From Lacticaseibacillus brantae DSM 23927 (GTDB lineage: Bacteria; Bacillota; Bacilli; Lactobacillales; Lactobacillaceae), in contig NZ_AYZQ01000005.1 of NCBI RefSeq assembly GCF_001436115.1, positions 87,248-151,247 on the forward strand: a DNA stretch of 64,000 nucleotides, in the 5' to 3' direction. Shown piece after piece: positions 18,389-27,818 of the stretch. The position numbers and the translations under genes were made by a program. Below the pieces are notes generated by a model that saw only the letters and a list, made by a program, of their open reading frames with translations, made no database searches and was not told the DNA's origin. Within the stretch, counting starts at the first letter, position 1, and each line of letters opens with the position of its first letter.

Positions 18389-19051
18389 TCAAATAAAAAG
18401 CGCAAAGAAATTATTTAAGAAATGTAAGCCGATACTATAGCGAATATCGCCGGTACGCTCAAAGGTATAGGCAAAAACCAAACCCATCCCAGCATAAATC
18501 AAGAAATTCAATGGTTCAGTTGGGGCGTGCACCAATCCGAACACAATCGCACTGACAGCCACCCGAACAATCCGCCAAGTGCGGCTCGTATCAGGGAAAC
18601 TATTCATCAATAATGCCCGGAAAATAAATTCTTCCACTGGGGGTGCCCCCACGACCGCAATCAGGGCCAGCGCAACTGGAAATTGTTTTGACAATTCCAA
18701 TAGGGCTTTCTGATTCGTCGCTTCTTGGGTAATTCCTGTTGAAGTCATGAGCCCGCCGATAAACTGGATAGCAATCAAGGCCACAATCATCAGTAAGAAC
18801 AGCCGGACGCGATTGGTGGTCAAATTGGTTGGGGATAGCTCACCATCATGGCGCCGCCAATTAGCAGCAATGGAATAGAGCAAATAAATGAGCCCACCAA
18901 AGACGATAATAAACACAATCGCCGTTGGTACGGTCGTATCAGTATTCTTGGCCGCAACCATCCCTGGTAGAAAGACCAACGTTTGGGCAAATAGTGAATA
19001 CACGCCAAACATCAACAGGGTCACAATTAAACGTACAATAGACTTTTTCAT
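18389..19051 (-). CDS. CPBP family intramembrane metalloprotease (CAAX/Abi)
   Basis: A 220-residue membrane protein with about seven hydrophobic segments. The three CPBP motifs are present: EEFIFRALL (EExxxR), FGLVHAPTE (FxxxH) and HFLNNFFA (HxxxN). Relatives are type II CAAX-prenyl-protease-like enzymes; in lactobacilli several sit near bacteriocin loci and give self-immunity, but no bacteriocin gene is visible here. The gene is monocistronic, convergent with helD and ending at the shared terminator. The substrate is unknown. Confidence 0.9.
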   Translation of the reverse strand: MKKSIVRLIVTLLMFGVYSLFAQTLVFLPGMVAAKNTDTTVPTAIVFIIVFGGLIYLLYSIAANWRRHDGELSPTNLTTNRVRLFLLMIVALIAIQFIGGLMTSTGITQEATNQKALLELSKQFPVALALIAVVGAPPVEEFIFRALLMNSFPDTSRTWRIVRVAVSAIVFGLVHAPTEPLNFLIYAGMGLVFAYTFERTGDIRYSIGLHFLNNFFALFI

Positions 19052-19125
19052 AGGGTCACCTCGTCGTCATTATAGCAAACTCAGTCCGTGTTCAGGGTGC
19101 TGGTGCCTGCGGAAAAAAGGTAAAC

Positions 19126-19154
19126 AAAAACCCGTCAGCAATCACTGACGGGTT
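19126..19154 (-). terminator. Terminator after tRNA-Thr
   Basis: On the minus strand AACCCGTCAG/CTGACGGGTT forms a stem followed by TTTTTG, 9 bp past the tRNA 3' end. Confidence 0.85.
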
Positions 19155-19162
19155 CATTAGGC

Positions 19163-19235
19163 AGCCGTCTATCGGGCTTGAACCGACGACCTCATCCTTA
19201 CCATGGATGCGCTCTACCGACTGAGCTAAGACGGC
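19163..19235 (-). tRNA. tRNA-Thr (anticodon GGT)
   Basis: The minus strand folds as a cloverleaf. The acceptor pairs GCCGTCT with AGACGGC; the D arm contains TAGCTCAGTCGGTAGAGC; the anticodon stem CATCC/GGATG holds the loop ATGGTAA, giving anticodon GGT for threonine codons ACC/ACU; the T arm has GGTTCAAGCCC. The discriminator is T and no CCA is encoded. It stands alone with its own terminator. Confidence 0.96.
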
Positions 19236-19326
19236 ATGTTGTCGCTAAACAACTGCCTAATTAATATACAATATTTTCAAATGGCTGACAACCATTTTTG
19301 CGAAAAAAACCAGTCAGCGCGTGTTT

Positions 19327-19977
19327 TTACCGTTTACCTTGCCATTCTGCCTTGAATTCATCCAAGAACGTCAGCATTACTTGTTGGCGATGCTGTGCAA
19401 GTTGTTTAGCAGCCGGCGTATTCATCTGCTCTGCTAGCAGTAGCAATTTCTCGTAGAAGTGATTGATGACGGTACTCTCGGCATTGCGGTAGGCATCACC
19501 TGAAAGTTCAGTGCGTGGGGCAATCGTTGGATCATACATCACGCCATCATGCGCCCCACCATAGAAGAACGTTCGGCCAATCCCGATGGCCCCAATTGCG
19601 TCCAGTCGATCGGCATCTTGAACCAGCTGACCTTCCAAGGATAAGGACTCATGATAGTCCAAGTTGTGTCGGTACGACATGCGATCGATAATCGCCACAA
19701 TTTGATCCTGCTCCTGGATTGTCACACCCATCTTCGTCATCGCGGCGATGGTATTGGCTTTGGCAGCTACGGGATCTTCGAACAACTTATCATCGTAGGT
19801 ATCATGAAGCCACGCGGCGGCTTCGACAATGAATCGATTAGCGGCCGGGGTCAACTCCGCCAGCCTTGATGCCAGCGCCGCGACCCGTTTGATGTGGTCA
19901 AAACCGTGGCCGGAGTGATCCGTTGCTAAGACTTGGCGCGCATACTCTTGAATGGCTTTAAGTCGCTGATTAGCCAT
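19327..19977 (-). CDS. HD domain phosphohydrolase, YedJ-like
   Basis: A 216-residue HD-superfamily metal-dependent phosphohydrolase. The metal ligands are visible in order: HGFDHIKRV (first His), AAWLHDTYDD (HD pair) and DADRLDAIGAIG (last Asp), followed by RTFFYGG. YedJ-type proteins hydrolyse nucleotides or related phosphates, but the natural substrate is not known. It starts on the last base of the upstream reductase's stop (TAATG), so it is translated as the second gene of a two-gene operon. The link between reductase and hydrolase functions is not obvious. Confidence 0.88.
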   Translation of the reverse strand: MANQRLKAIQEYARQVLATDHSGHGFDHIKRVAALASRLAELTPAANRFIVEAAAWLHDTYDDKLFEDPVAAKANTIAAMTKMGVTIQEQDQIVAIIDRMSYRHNLDYHESLSLEGQLVQDADRLDAIGAIGIGRTFFYGGAHDGVMYDPTIAPRTELSGDAYRNAESTVINHFYEKLLLLAEQMNTPAAKQLAQHRQQVMLTFLDEFKAEWQGKR

Positions 19978-20888
19978 TAGTCCGCATAGTCAGCTGGTGA
20001 GTCATCCCAGTGCTCAACTTGATCGTGATAGGCATTCGCATCCCCATGCCAATCAAAGTCGTCTAGCCAGAGGCTGCGCTTTTCTTGGTTCAAGCCTTGG
20101 ATGAGTTGCATTTCTTCTTTGGTCAATTTGAAGTCAAAGATATCAATGTTTTCCGCCATCCGATTCTCGTGGACAGTCTTAGGAATGGTGATGATGTCAC
20201 TTTGCAGGTCAAAGCGCAGGATGACTTGAGCCACAGACTTACCATGCTTTTGGGCAATTTCTTGAATGACTGGGTTGTTCAAACTTTCCCCGCCACCAAG
20301 TGGTGACCAGGCTTCGATGGCAATATTATTCTCAGCGGCGACTTCGCGAATCGCGGCATCTTGGACAATCGGATTAAATTCAATTTGATCCAATGCTGGC
20401 ACAATTTCGCCAGCATCAAGCACTTCTTGTAAATGGCCTTCGTCAAAGTTTGAGACCCCAATTGCTCGTACCCGGCCGGCCTTGTATAAGGTTTCTAGTG
20501 CCCGCCATGTGTCCAAATACTTGCCATCCACTGGCCAGTGAATCAGATACAAGTCAACATATTCTAAGCCTAAGCGCTTCAACGTCCCTTCAAAGTTCTG
20601 TAAGGTGGAATCAAACCCTTGATCACCGTTGAAAACTTTGGTGGTAACGAACAGGTCTTCCCGCTTCTTGCCAGTCGCTTCAAGACCGGCCGCAATCCCC
20701 TGGCCAACACCAGTTTCATTACCATATTGCTTGGCGGTATCAATCAAGGTGTAGCCGTGTTTAATAGCAGTTTCCACGCTATCGGCAGCGGTCTTGTTAT
20801 CAGTCTTCCACACCCCTAAACCAATCCGCGGAATCTTAACGCCATTGTTGAGCGTGTAGGTGCTATCTAGTGAGTAGTTATCAAACAT
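19977..20888 (-). CDS. Aldo/keto reductase, YtbE / 2,5-diketogluconate reductase type
   Basis: A 303-residue aldo/keto reductase of the short AKR5 type. The catalytic tetrad is visible: LIDTAKQYGNE (Asp, Tyr), FVTTKVF (Lys) and LIHWPVDGK (His), plus GVSNFDEGHL and IPKTVHENR for NADP binding. The length is a little above the usual 275-280 because of an acidic C-terminal extension (DDFDWHGDANAY...). AGGAAAGG precedes the ATG. It is the first gene of an operon with the HD hydrolase. The likely role is reduction of aldehydes or ketones such as methylglyoxal; the substrate is inferred. Confidence 0.92.
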   Translation of the reverse strand: MFDNYSLDSTYTLNNGVKIPRIGLGVWKTDNKTAADSVETAIKHGYTLIDTAKQYGNETGVGQGIAAGLEATGKKREDLFVTTKVFNGDQGFDSTLQNFEGTLKRLGLEYVDLYLIHWPVDGKYLDTWRALETLYKAGRVRAIGVSNFDEGHLQEVLDAGEIVPALDQIEFNPIVQDAAIREVAAENNIAIEAWSPLGGGESLNNPVIQEIAQKHGKSVAQVILRFDLQSDIITIPKTVHENRMAENIDIFDFKLTKEEMQLIQGLNQEKRSLWLDDFDWHGDANAYHDQVEHWDDSPADYAD

Positions 20889-20960
20889 TCATTGTCATCC
20901 TTTCCTGTTCCCCATCCATTCTAATTGATTCTGGCCCAAATGAGTAGGGTCAGCCATTTC

Positions 20961-20988
20961 TTCACGAAAAATGAACCTGCGTTATACT
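20961..20988 (+). promoter_or_regulatory. Promoter of UvrA-like gene
   Basis: TTCACG (20961-20966), a 16 bp spacer and TATACT (20983-20988), 29 bp before the chosen ATG. Confidence 0.5.
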
Positions 20989-21017
20989 GAAAGAAAGTCT
21001 TGAAAGGAAGTCATCTC

Positions 21018-23543
21018 ATGTCCGATTATGCCCACCAACCGACTCAAATTGAAGTGCGTGGGGCCCACGTGAACAATCTCAAGAACCTGAATGTCGATAT
21101 TCCGCTGAATCGACTCGTTGCCGTTACCGGCCGCAGTGGTTCTGGTAAATCATCACTTGCCATGGGCGTCTTGTATGCCGAAGGAATGCGTCGATATGTC
21201 AGTGCGCTTTCAACCTATACCCGCCGGCGCTTGACCCAAGCTGGCCATGCGGCCGTCGACAGTGTCAATCATGTTCCTAGTGCAATCGCCCTGCGCCAGC
21301 GTCCCAGTGTGCCTGGCGTCCGCTCGACTGTCGGCACGACGACTGAAGCTCTCAACGTCTTGCGCTTAGCTTTCTCACGCTTAGGATCGCCTCGTTGCCC
21401 TAATGGCCATCAAATTCCGCCAACCTTGGCCATTGCCCAAGCGATGGATCGTGTTGATGATGCCATGGGCGAATTAATCTGCCCTGTCTGCGGCGTGCAT
21501 TTCCAGGCTTTTAGTGCTGAAGACTTTGCGTTTAACTCTGCTGGCGCTTGTCCTACTTGTGGCGGGACTGGTGAAGCGCGGCAACTCGATGCCAGTCGCC
21601 TCATCCCGGATAAAAGCTTGACCATCCGCGACGGGGCTGTTGCGTCATGGCGTCTGCCAGGCCGTAATTTCATGCAGTTTGTTGCCCAACAAATTGGCAT
21701 CGACATCGACACCCCATTTGAGGATTTGCCTGCTGACCAACAAGAGATGGTCCTCCACGGGCCGCGCAAGAAATACGCCATCAACATTCCTTCCAAAACC
21801 GGCAAAATTTTCCACATGGATAACGCCCAATTTGAGAACGCGTATGCGGCCGTTGAAGATAGTTTAGCCACCACCACCAATGAACGCGCCATTAAACGGC
21901 TGAATCGCTTTTACATATTTGGTACCTGCCCAACCTGTCACGGTAGTCGCTTTAACCCCAAGCTGTTCACCCAGCTAGTTGTTGACAAGGATATTGCCCA
22001 GGTGAGTGCCTTGACGCTCGAAGAATTGAACGCCTTCATTCCTACAATCGAAGCATGGTTACCTGAAAATATGCAATCCCTCGCGCATGATATTCTCCGC
22101 GAACTCCGTGAGTTACTGCGGCCATTATTGGAATTGGGCCTCGGCTATCTCACCTTAGATCGGGCTGGCGGAACCCTCTCAACTGGTGAACTGCAGCGCA
22201 TTCAGTTAAGTAAGACGCTCCGCACCCAAACAACAGGTGTGCTTTATGTCCTAGACGAACCTTCGATTGGGTTGCATGCTGCAAACGTTGACGGCTTAAT
22301 TCACGTCATGCAAGCACTTGTTTCGCAAGGTAACTCAGTAGTGGTCGTTGATCACGACCCCACTATCATCGCCGCGGCCGATGATGTCATCGAAATTGGC
22401 CCCGAAGCCGGCAACGGTGGTGGCCATTTATTAGACGAAGGCACCCCTGAATTCATCAGCCACCAACCCCAGTCGCTAATTGCACCCTACCTCACTGGTC
22501 AAGCCGATTTGATCGTGCGGCCGCAAACCCCAGCAGCCTCAATGTTTGCCGAGGGACATTTTGGCGTCACCATTACCAATCGCTACAATCTGCATGACTT
22601 CGTTTTGGACCTGCCGCGCAAGCGATTCAGTGTCATCAGTGGGTTCTCTGGGGCCGGCAAGTCAACGGCCATTTTTGACGCGCTGATTCCAGCCATGACA
22701 GCGACCAAAGCCAATCCAGCCCCTGACTTTGTCACAGATATTCACCGTAGCCATATTCGCCATGTTGTGGCCATTGATGCCACCCCAATTGGCAAAAACA
22801 TTCGATCAACCATTGCCACATACACACCGGTATTAGACCAACTTCGTAAGTTTTACGCCGCCTTGCCGGCCGCAAAAGCCGCTGGATTCACAGCCAGCAA
22901 TTTCTCCTATAATGTCGCTGCTGGTGCTTGCCCAACGTGTGGCGGGACCGGTGAAATCAGTCTAGACATTCAATATCTCCCGGATATGCAACAACTGTGC
23001 CCAACTTGCCATGGACGTCGATATAACCCCGAAACCCTGGCGATTAAGTGGCACGATTACTCAATCGCCGATATTCTCGACATGGACATTACGACTGCTC
23101 AAACCGCACTAGCGGAAATCCCCGGTATTGCCACGACGCTCAACACCTTGAGCGATATGGGGCTGGAATACTTACACTTAGGCGAAAGTACGCTCAGTTT
23201 ATCTGGTGGTGAAGCCCAACGGTTGCGGTTAGTTGCCCACATGGGTAAGCCTCAGGCCAATACCCTCTTCGTCTTTGATGAACCATCCGTTGGCTTACAC
23301 CCGCTTGATATCAATGTTTTGTTACACGTTTTTCAGCAATTGATTGATCAAGGCGGCACAGTGATTGCCATCGAACATGACCTCGCAATGATTGCTAACG
23401 CTGATTACATTGTTGACCTCGGGCCCGGCGGTGGGCGCGACGGTGGCCATTTGGTGGCCTCTGGCACGCCGACTGAAGTGGCAGCGGCAAGCGGCCCCAC
23501 AGCCCAATTCCTCGCTGCGGAATTCAAACATTATCGGCACTAA
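21018..23543 (+). CDS. UvrA paralogue (UvrA2-type excinuclease ATPase)
   Basis: An 841-residue tandem ABC ATPase, about 100 residues shorter than repair UvrA. Walker A motifs are [11 protein letters not shown] and [11 protein letters not shown]; the two signatures are [11 protein letters not shown] and [13 protein letters not shown]. Zinc-finger cysteines are kept in both halves (CPVC...[29 protein letters not shown]...[11 protein letters not shown]). The reduced N-terminal insertion suggests that the UvrB-binding domain is missing, as in UvrA2/DrrC-type proteins linked to tolerance of DNA-binding drugs. I chose ATG 21018, with AAAGGAAG upstream. It stands alone; a true uvrBA pair is not in the window. 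Confidence 0.93.
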   Translation: MSDYAHQPTQIEVRGAHVNNLKNLNVDIPLNRLVAVTGRSGSGKSSLAMGVLYAEGMRRYVSALSTYTRRRLTQAGHAAVDSVNHVPSAIALRQRPSVPGVRSTVGTTTEALNVLRLAFSRLGSPRCPNGHQIPPTLAIAQAMDRVDDAMGELICPVCGVHFQAFSAEDFAFNSAGACPTCGGTGEARQLDASRLIPDKSLTIRDGAVASWRLPGRNFMQFVAQQIGIDIDTPFEDLPADQQEMVLHGPRKKYAINIPSKTGKIFHMDNAQFENAYAAVEDSLATTTNERAIKRLNRFYIFGTCPTCHGSRFNPKLFTQLVVDKDIAQVSALTLEELNAFIPTIEAWLPENMQSLAHDILRELRELLRPLLELGLGYLTLDRAGGTLSTGELQRIQLSKTLRTQTTGVLYVLDEPSIGLHAANVDGLIHVMQALVSQGNSVVVVDHDPTIIAAADDVIEIGPEAGNGGGHLLDEGTPEFISHQPQSLIAPYLTGQADLIVRPQTPAASMFAEGHFGVTITNRYNLHDFVLDLPRKRFSVISGFSGAGKSTAIFDALIPAMTATKANPAPDFVTDIHRSHIRHVVAIDATPIGKNIRSTIATYTPVLDQLRKFYAALPAAKAAGFTASNFSYNVAAGACPTCGGTGEISLDIQYLPDMQQLCPTCHGRRYNPETLAIKWHDYSIADILDMDITTAQTALAEIPGIATTLNTLSDMGLEYLHLGESTLSLSGGEAQRLRLVAHMGKPQANTLFVFDEPSVGLHPLDINVLLHVFQQLIDQGGTVIAIEHDLAMIANADYIVDLGPGGGRDGGHLVASGTPTEVAAASGPTAQFLAAEFKHYRH

Positions 23544-23564
23544 AACGTTCGCCAACCTTATTAA

Positions 23565-23600
23565 AAAGACTGTGACGCGCCTCTGTCACAGTCTTTTTTG
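23565..23600 (+). terminator. Terminator after UvrA-like gene
   Basis: GACTGTGAC/GTCACAG(TC) stem with loop GCGCCTCT and six T, about 20 bp past the stop. Confidence 0.9.
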
Positions 23601-23687
23601 TGTCCAATAGTGAATTGTTTAATGGGGTTTAGTCGATTTTTACCTTAAGTTGCAGGATAATACGCTTAACAAGAAGGAGGAGTGGGT

Positions 23688-24476
23688 ATGGCAGTTATTG
23701 AACTGAATCATGTCGCCAAAAGCTTTGGGGATAAAAAGGTACTAACCGATGTCACATTTTCCATTAATCCCGGCACCATTGTCGGTTACATTGGCCAGAA
23801 TGGGGCTGGTAAATCGACGACCGTTAAGATGATTCTCGGTTTGATGGCCCCGGATTCGGGCACAATTAAAGTTTTTGACGAGGCAATCACGCCACAGAGC
23901 ACGACTTATAAACAACGAATTGGCTATGTGCCCGAATTAGCTGATGTCTTCGATGCTTTAACCGCGCACGAGTACTTGGCCCTCATTGGTCAGCTGTATG
24001 GCATGACTGAAGCTGATGCTGTGGCTAAAAGTGAAGCGCTGATGGACATTTTAGGCCTCAGCTATGCCTTTGATCAGCGTATCGTCTCCTATTCCAAGGG
24101 GATGCGCCAGCAGGTTCTCATCATTGCCAGCCTGCTGCATAATCCGGATATTCTCTTCTGGGATGAGCCGCTAAATGGGCTCGATGCCAATGCCGTGCTC
24201 ATCATTGAAGAAATTCTGCGAGAACTGCGGAATCGGGGCAAGACGATTTTTTACTCCAGCCATATCATGGACGTGGTGCAGAAGCTCTCTGACCGCATTA
24301 TCTTATTAAATCAAGGCCAAGTCATTGCCGATGGCGACTTTGCCACGATCAGCCAGAATTCTGACACATCGCTTCAGCAATTGTTCAACGACCTCACCGG
24401 CTTCTCAGAACATGGCCAAAAAGCCAGTGCCTTCGTTGATGTGATTGCAGGAGGTGCAGCCCATGGCAGCGATTAA
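23688..24476 (+). CDS. ABC transporter ATP-binding protein
   Basis: A 262-residue ABC ATPase with Walker A GQNGAGKSTTVKM, signature YSKGMRQQV, Walker B ILFWDEPLNGLD and switch His FYSSHIMD. The degenerate YSKGMRQQ signature is common in two-gene exporters of the ABC-2 class. I chose ATG 23688, 7 bp after AAGGAGG; a GTG at 23682 is in frame but too close. It overlaps the next gene by 14 bases, and the pair almost certainly forms one exporter. Confidence 0.93.
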   Translation: MAVIELNHVAKSFGDKKVLTDVTFSINPGTIVGYIGQNGAGKSTTVKMILGLMAPDSGTIKVFDEAITPQSTTYKQRIGYVPELADVFDALTAHEYLALIGQLYGMTEADAVAKSEALMDILGLSYAFDQRIVSYSKGMRQQVLIIASLLHNPDILFWDEPLNGLDANAVLIIEEILRELRNRGKTIFYSSHIMDVVQKLSDRIILLNQGQVIADGDFATISQNSDTSLQQLFNDLTGFSEHGQKASAFVDVIAGGAAHGSD

Positions 24477-26139
24477 AGCCTTGGCACTGCCAAGTGCGCT
24501 CACTTGGCTCACCAAACTCAATCCGTGGCTCAGCCATCAAGTGGTCAATCCTAACCAATATCAGCTTTTGGTGGCCAGTAAATTGACATTGGCCGGTCGC
24601 AGTCAATCTAGTCTGGGCGGAATGCGCAAGAAAGAAAGCCCCCATCCCCTACGAAATCTATTCATCGGCTACCTGATTGTCGGCGCTTTGCTGGGTTTCT
24701 TCATGCTCATCCCCATGAACGCGCCACTGAGCGCGGGACTCTTGATGAATAGTCTGTTCATCATGTTCTTCTTAACGATGCTGACCTCATTTTCAACCCT
24801 CATTCTTGATCCTCGCGACCAGACCATCTTTTCCACCCATGCTGTCGATCGCAAAACGATTAACTACGCACGGCTGACGGTGGTAGGAATCTACTTTGCG
24901 GTGACAATTTTCGCGATGGGCCTTCCAGCTGTGGTGGTGTTGGGAATCCGGCTAGGGCTGCTCACTGGCTTGATGACAGCCCTAGGGATTTTGCTTCTCG
25001 GACTGACCACCTTGTCGCTATCGTTATTCTTGTACCTATTGGTCTTGCGATTCTTTGACGGTGAGCGGCTCAAGAACATTCTCAACATCCTACAGATTGT
25101 CATCATCATCGCGATGTATGTCGTTGGCCAGTTGCCAAATCTCCTCCCAAAAACTGACTACAGTTTCCTAACCACCGGTTTAGATGGCGCGTTTCACTGG
25201 TATTACTTGGTCTTCATGCCGTTTTGGTTTATGGGACCAACTATCATGCCAAGCGTTGGGTTGACTACTCTCACCCTGACGTTGACTGGCCTGGCCATCT
25301 TAGCGCCAGTGATTCTAATGTTGATTTATCTGCGATTCTCGACCAATTTTGAAACCTACCTCATCAAGCTCGACCAGAGTAGCGACAAGGCTCGCCATGA
25401 AGGGTGGTATTTCAAACTTACGCGCCGATTGTTCGCCCGCCAACAAAACGCCCCATTTTTCACTTTGGGTTGGCAACTCTTAGGGGTCGAACGGGATTTC
25501 AAACTCCGCGTCTATCCGCAAGTCGCCTATGCCTTGATTATCCCCGGGCTGTTGTTATTCAGTTTTATGCGGGAAGCCCCTTGGACAATGGTCAGTGCTT
25601 TTGTCGCGTACATTCCTTATTTTCTGATTATGGCTGTGCCAATTGCAGTGCTCAACTTGCAATTCTCTCATCAACCGTTAGCAATGCGAATCTTCACCTA
25701 TGTCCCGTTTGCCGCGCCCGGCATTTTGGCGCGGGGTGTTGTTTCCGCCTTATTCTTCCGACTGCTAGCCCCATTGACTTTAGTATTGGGCGTCTTCGCC
25801 AGCGTCATAACGCGCGGCCAAGCCATCATTCCTACAATTGGGGGCTTAGCGATGACATACGCGGGTACTTTGCTCATCGGCTTGTTTGTCTTTAACCATC
25901 GGCTCCCGTTCGCCCAGGCTTTCTCACCTGACAATGCTAAAGGCGGGGCGGTGAATCTGGTTGGCGGGATTGGCGCCTTGATTATCGTGGCCATTATCGT
26001 TGTCGCTGGCGGCCTCATCCACAATCTCTTTTTTGACTTAGGCATCACAGTCTTTTGGATCATCATTGCGGCAGTCATTGGGCGTTTATACACCCACCGG
26101 GCATTTCAACCTGCCACCAGTGAAATCAACAACGAGTAA
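24463..26139 (+). CDS. ABC transporter permease, large ABC-2-like membrane protein
   Basis: A 558-residue membrane protein with about 12-14 hydrophobic segments, for example around 65-85, 95-115, 140-160 and many in the C-terminal half. It forms a transporter with the ATPase encoded just upstream, which it overlaps by 14 bases. GGAGGT lies 8 bp before ATG 24463. The N-terminal cytosolic segment (LNPWLSHQVVNPNQYQLLVA) resembles permeases of Lactobacillales annotated only as ABC permease. The substrate is unknown; the next gene encodes a secreted protein, a possible but unproven link. Confidence 0.86.
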   Translation: MAAIKALALPSALTWLTKLNPWLSHQVVNPNQYQLLVASKLTLAGRSQSSLGGMRKKESPHPLRNLFIGYLIVGALLGFFMLIPMNAPLSAGLLMNSLFIMFFLTMLTSFSTLILDPRDQTIFSTHAVDRKTINYARLTVVGIYFAVTIFAMGLPAVVVLGIRLGLLTGLMTALGILLLGLTTLSLSLFLYLLVLRFFDGERLKNILNILQIVIIIAMYVVGQLPNLLPKTDYSFLTTGLDGAFHWYYLVFMPFWFMGPTIMPSVGLTTLTLTLTGLAILAPVILMLIYLRFSTNFETYLIKLDQSSDKARHEGWYFKLTRRLFARQQNAPFFTLGWQLLGVERDFKLRVYPQVAYALIIPGLLLFSFMREAPWTMVSAFVAYIPYFLIMAVPIAVLNLQFSHQPLAMRIFTYVPFAAPGILARGVVSALFFRLLAPLTLVLGVFASVITRGQAIIPTIGGLAMTYAGTLLIGLFVFNHRLPFAQAFSPDNAKGGAVNLVGGIGALIIVAIIVVAGGLIHNLFFDLGITVFWIIIAAVIGRLYTHRAFQPATSEINNE

Positions 26140-26206
26140 CGTGCTGGCGTTTGGCTTGACACCTGACAAGCGGCGCACTACGCTGAATTCAAATGGAGGG
26201 GTTATC

Positions 26207-26746
26207 ATGAAAAAATTATCAGCATTAATCGTTGGCGCAGCTATTCTGGGTGGATTAGCCATTGCCCCAACGACAGTATCTGCGGCCAATACCGGCTACA
26301 ACCAGATTCAAGGATCCTTATCTGCATTTAATGTCGACCTGAAGGTGGTTGCAGCAACGCCTGCCAAGAAAGCGGTCCAAACCTACACCGCTCAAGGTAA
26401 AGTTTCCAAGGTCTTACCTGCTAATACGCGTTGGAAGGTACTGGGCGAACAATTAGTGGGCAAGAATGATGTCCGTTATGATTTAGGCGGTAACTTCTGG
26501 GTGAAGGCTAATACAGTTGTGCCAACACTCACTCCGGCTTTTCTTTATCAGAACTTCAAGACTGGGGTCTTTGTGACCGGGGCCAATGGGTCCGTGCTGA
26601 CTGATGAAATTGGCGGTACCAAAACCCTGCGGATTCTCAAGGCTGGTTCCCACTGGAAATACTTCCAGAAGGTCTACCACAACCATGCCCTCTGGTATAA
26701 CTTAGGCGGCAATCAATGGACCACAAGCTTCAGCGCCTTTGAATAA
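26207..26746 (+). CDS. Secreted SLAP-like cell-wall protein
   Basis: A 179-residue secreted protein. The signal peptide (about 1-28, cleavage after VSAA) is followed by two similar units of about 65 residues, each with a W-K core and ending YDLGGNFWV or YNLGGNQWT. This repeat resembles SLAP/SH3-like domains that bind cell-wall polymers in lactobacilli. No catalytic domain is present. ATG 26207 follows GGAGGGG; the frame is open further upstream, but that part overlaps the permease. The gene lies 67 bp downstream of the ABC exporter and may share its transcript. Confidence 0.8.
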   Translation: MKKLSALIVGAAILGGLAIAPTTVSAANTGYNQIQGSLSAFNVDLKVVAATPAKKAVQTYTAQGKVSKVLPANTRWKVLGEQLVGKNDVRYDLGGNFWVKANTVVPTLTPAFLYQNFKTGVFVTGANGSVLTDEIGGTKTLRILKAGSHWKYFQKVYHNHALWYNLGGNQWTTSFSAFE

Positions 26747-26787
26747 AAAAAGCAGCAACGAAAGGATACTTTCGTTGCTGCTTTTTT
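26747..26787. terminator. Bidirectional terminator
   Basis: A perfect stem AGCAGCAACGAAAG/CTTTCGTTGCTGCT with loop GATA, A-run on the left and T-run on the right, between two convergent genes. Confidence 0.92.
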
Positions 26788-26788
26788 A

Positions 26789-27778
26789 TTAAGCCAAAAT
26801 TTTCTCGATGGCACTGAGTTCATCATCGCTAAAGCTCAAGTTAGCCACAGCATCAAGGTTATCCACCAAATGATCCACCGACGTCGTCCCAATAATGACA
26901 CTAGTCACTACTGGATCCCGCAGTAGCCAAGCTAAGGCCATTTGGGCCAAGGATTGGTTGCGTTTCTTTGCAATCTCATTCAATTGATTCAACTTCTGCA
27001 CCACCACGTCTGGGCCTTGCGCCAGGGTGCCAGTGTTGGTCGGATGAATCTTGAAGGTATCGGGAATCCCATTCAAGTAGCGATCAGACAGTAAGCCTTC
27101 AGATAATGGGCCATAGGCAATCAGGCCGTCGCCATCGGCTTTCAAACTGTCGAGTAAACCAGTCGTTTCGACATCGCGGTTAAACATATTGTAGCTCGAC
27201 TGATTGACGACAAAAGGCGTCTTCAAATCTTTAAATAAGTCGATTGCTGCTTGTGTTTGTGCTGTATCGAAATTAGAGATTCCGATGTACAACGCCTTCC
27301 CTTGTTTAACAACTTGGTCAAGGGCAAGGACGGTTTCTTCCAGATCTACCGTTTCATCAAAGCGATGGGCATAATACAAATCAACATAGTCCAGATTAAG
27401 CCGGCGCAACGACCCTTCCAAGCCTTGAATAATCGACTTGCGCGAAGTGCCATCCCCATAAGGACCAGGGTGAATTTCATAGCCTACTTTAGTACTGATG
27501 ACCAATTCATCGCGATAAGCTTTCAGTTCAGACTTGAGAACTTCGCCGAGTAATTGTTCACTCGAGCCAAAGTCGGTGCCACCATAGTGATTGGCCACAT
27601 CAAAGTGAAAAATCCCGTGGTCGAAGGCACTCAAAATCACATCGCGGCGATCGGCCAACGGGTCGCTGCTACTATAATGCTGCCATAGGCCTAATGAGAC
27701 GACTGGTAACATGAGTCCAGAGTTGCCGGCGTGACGTACGGGCACTTGGTTATAACGATCAGCTGCTGCTTGATACAT
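26789..27778 (-). CDS. Aldo/keto reductase, YghZ (L-glyceraldehyde 3-phosphate reductase) type
   Basis: A 329-residue aldo/keto reductase. The start (VRHAGNSGLMLPVVSLGLW) and the tetrad HFDVANHYGG (Asp, Tyr), ISTKVGY (Lys) and YYAHRFDE (His) place it in the AKR14/YghZ group, whose members reduce L-glyceraldehyde 3-phosphate and methylglyoxal. The C-terminal VIIGTTSVDHLVDNL binds NADPH. I chose ATG 27778, which has AGGAGG 7 bp upstream; the listed upstream TTG codon is too close to it. It is monocistronic and is the third aldo/keto reductase of the window, from a different subfamily than the other two. Confidence 0.92.
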   Translation of the reverse strand: MYQAAADRYNQVPVRHAGNSGLMLPVVSLGLWQHYSSSDPLADRRDVILSAFDHGIFHFDVANHYGGTDFGSSEQLLGEVLKSELKAYRDELVISTKVGYEIHPGPYGDGTSRKSIIQGLEGSLRRLNLDYVDLYYAHRFDETVDLEETVLALDQVVKQGKALYIGISNFDTAQTQAAIDLFKDLKTPFVVNQSSYNMFNRDVETTGLLDSLKADGDGLIAYGPLSEGLLSDRYLNGIPDTFKIHPTNTGTLAQGPDVVVQKLNQLNEIAKKRNQSLAQMALAWLLRDPVVTSVIIGTTSVDHLVDNLDAVANLSFSDDELSAIEKILA

Positions 27779-27818
27779 AAACAACCTCCTGGTAAACGTT
27801 TTCTCTACTATAACAGAC

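Noticed and set aside
21410..21892. 160-codon open frame on the minus strand
   Set aside because: It lies wholly inside the UvrA-like gene, has no ribosome site and shows composition typical of an antisense shadow.
25404..25895. 163-codon open frame within the ABC permease
   Set aside because: Shadow frame; the permease frame has the clear membrane pattern and a coupled start.
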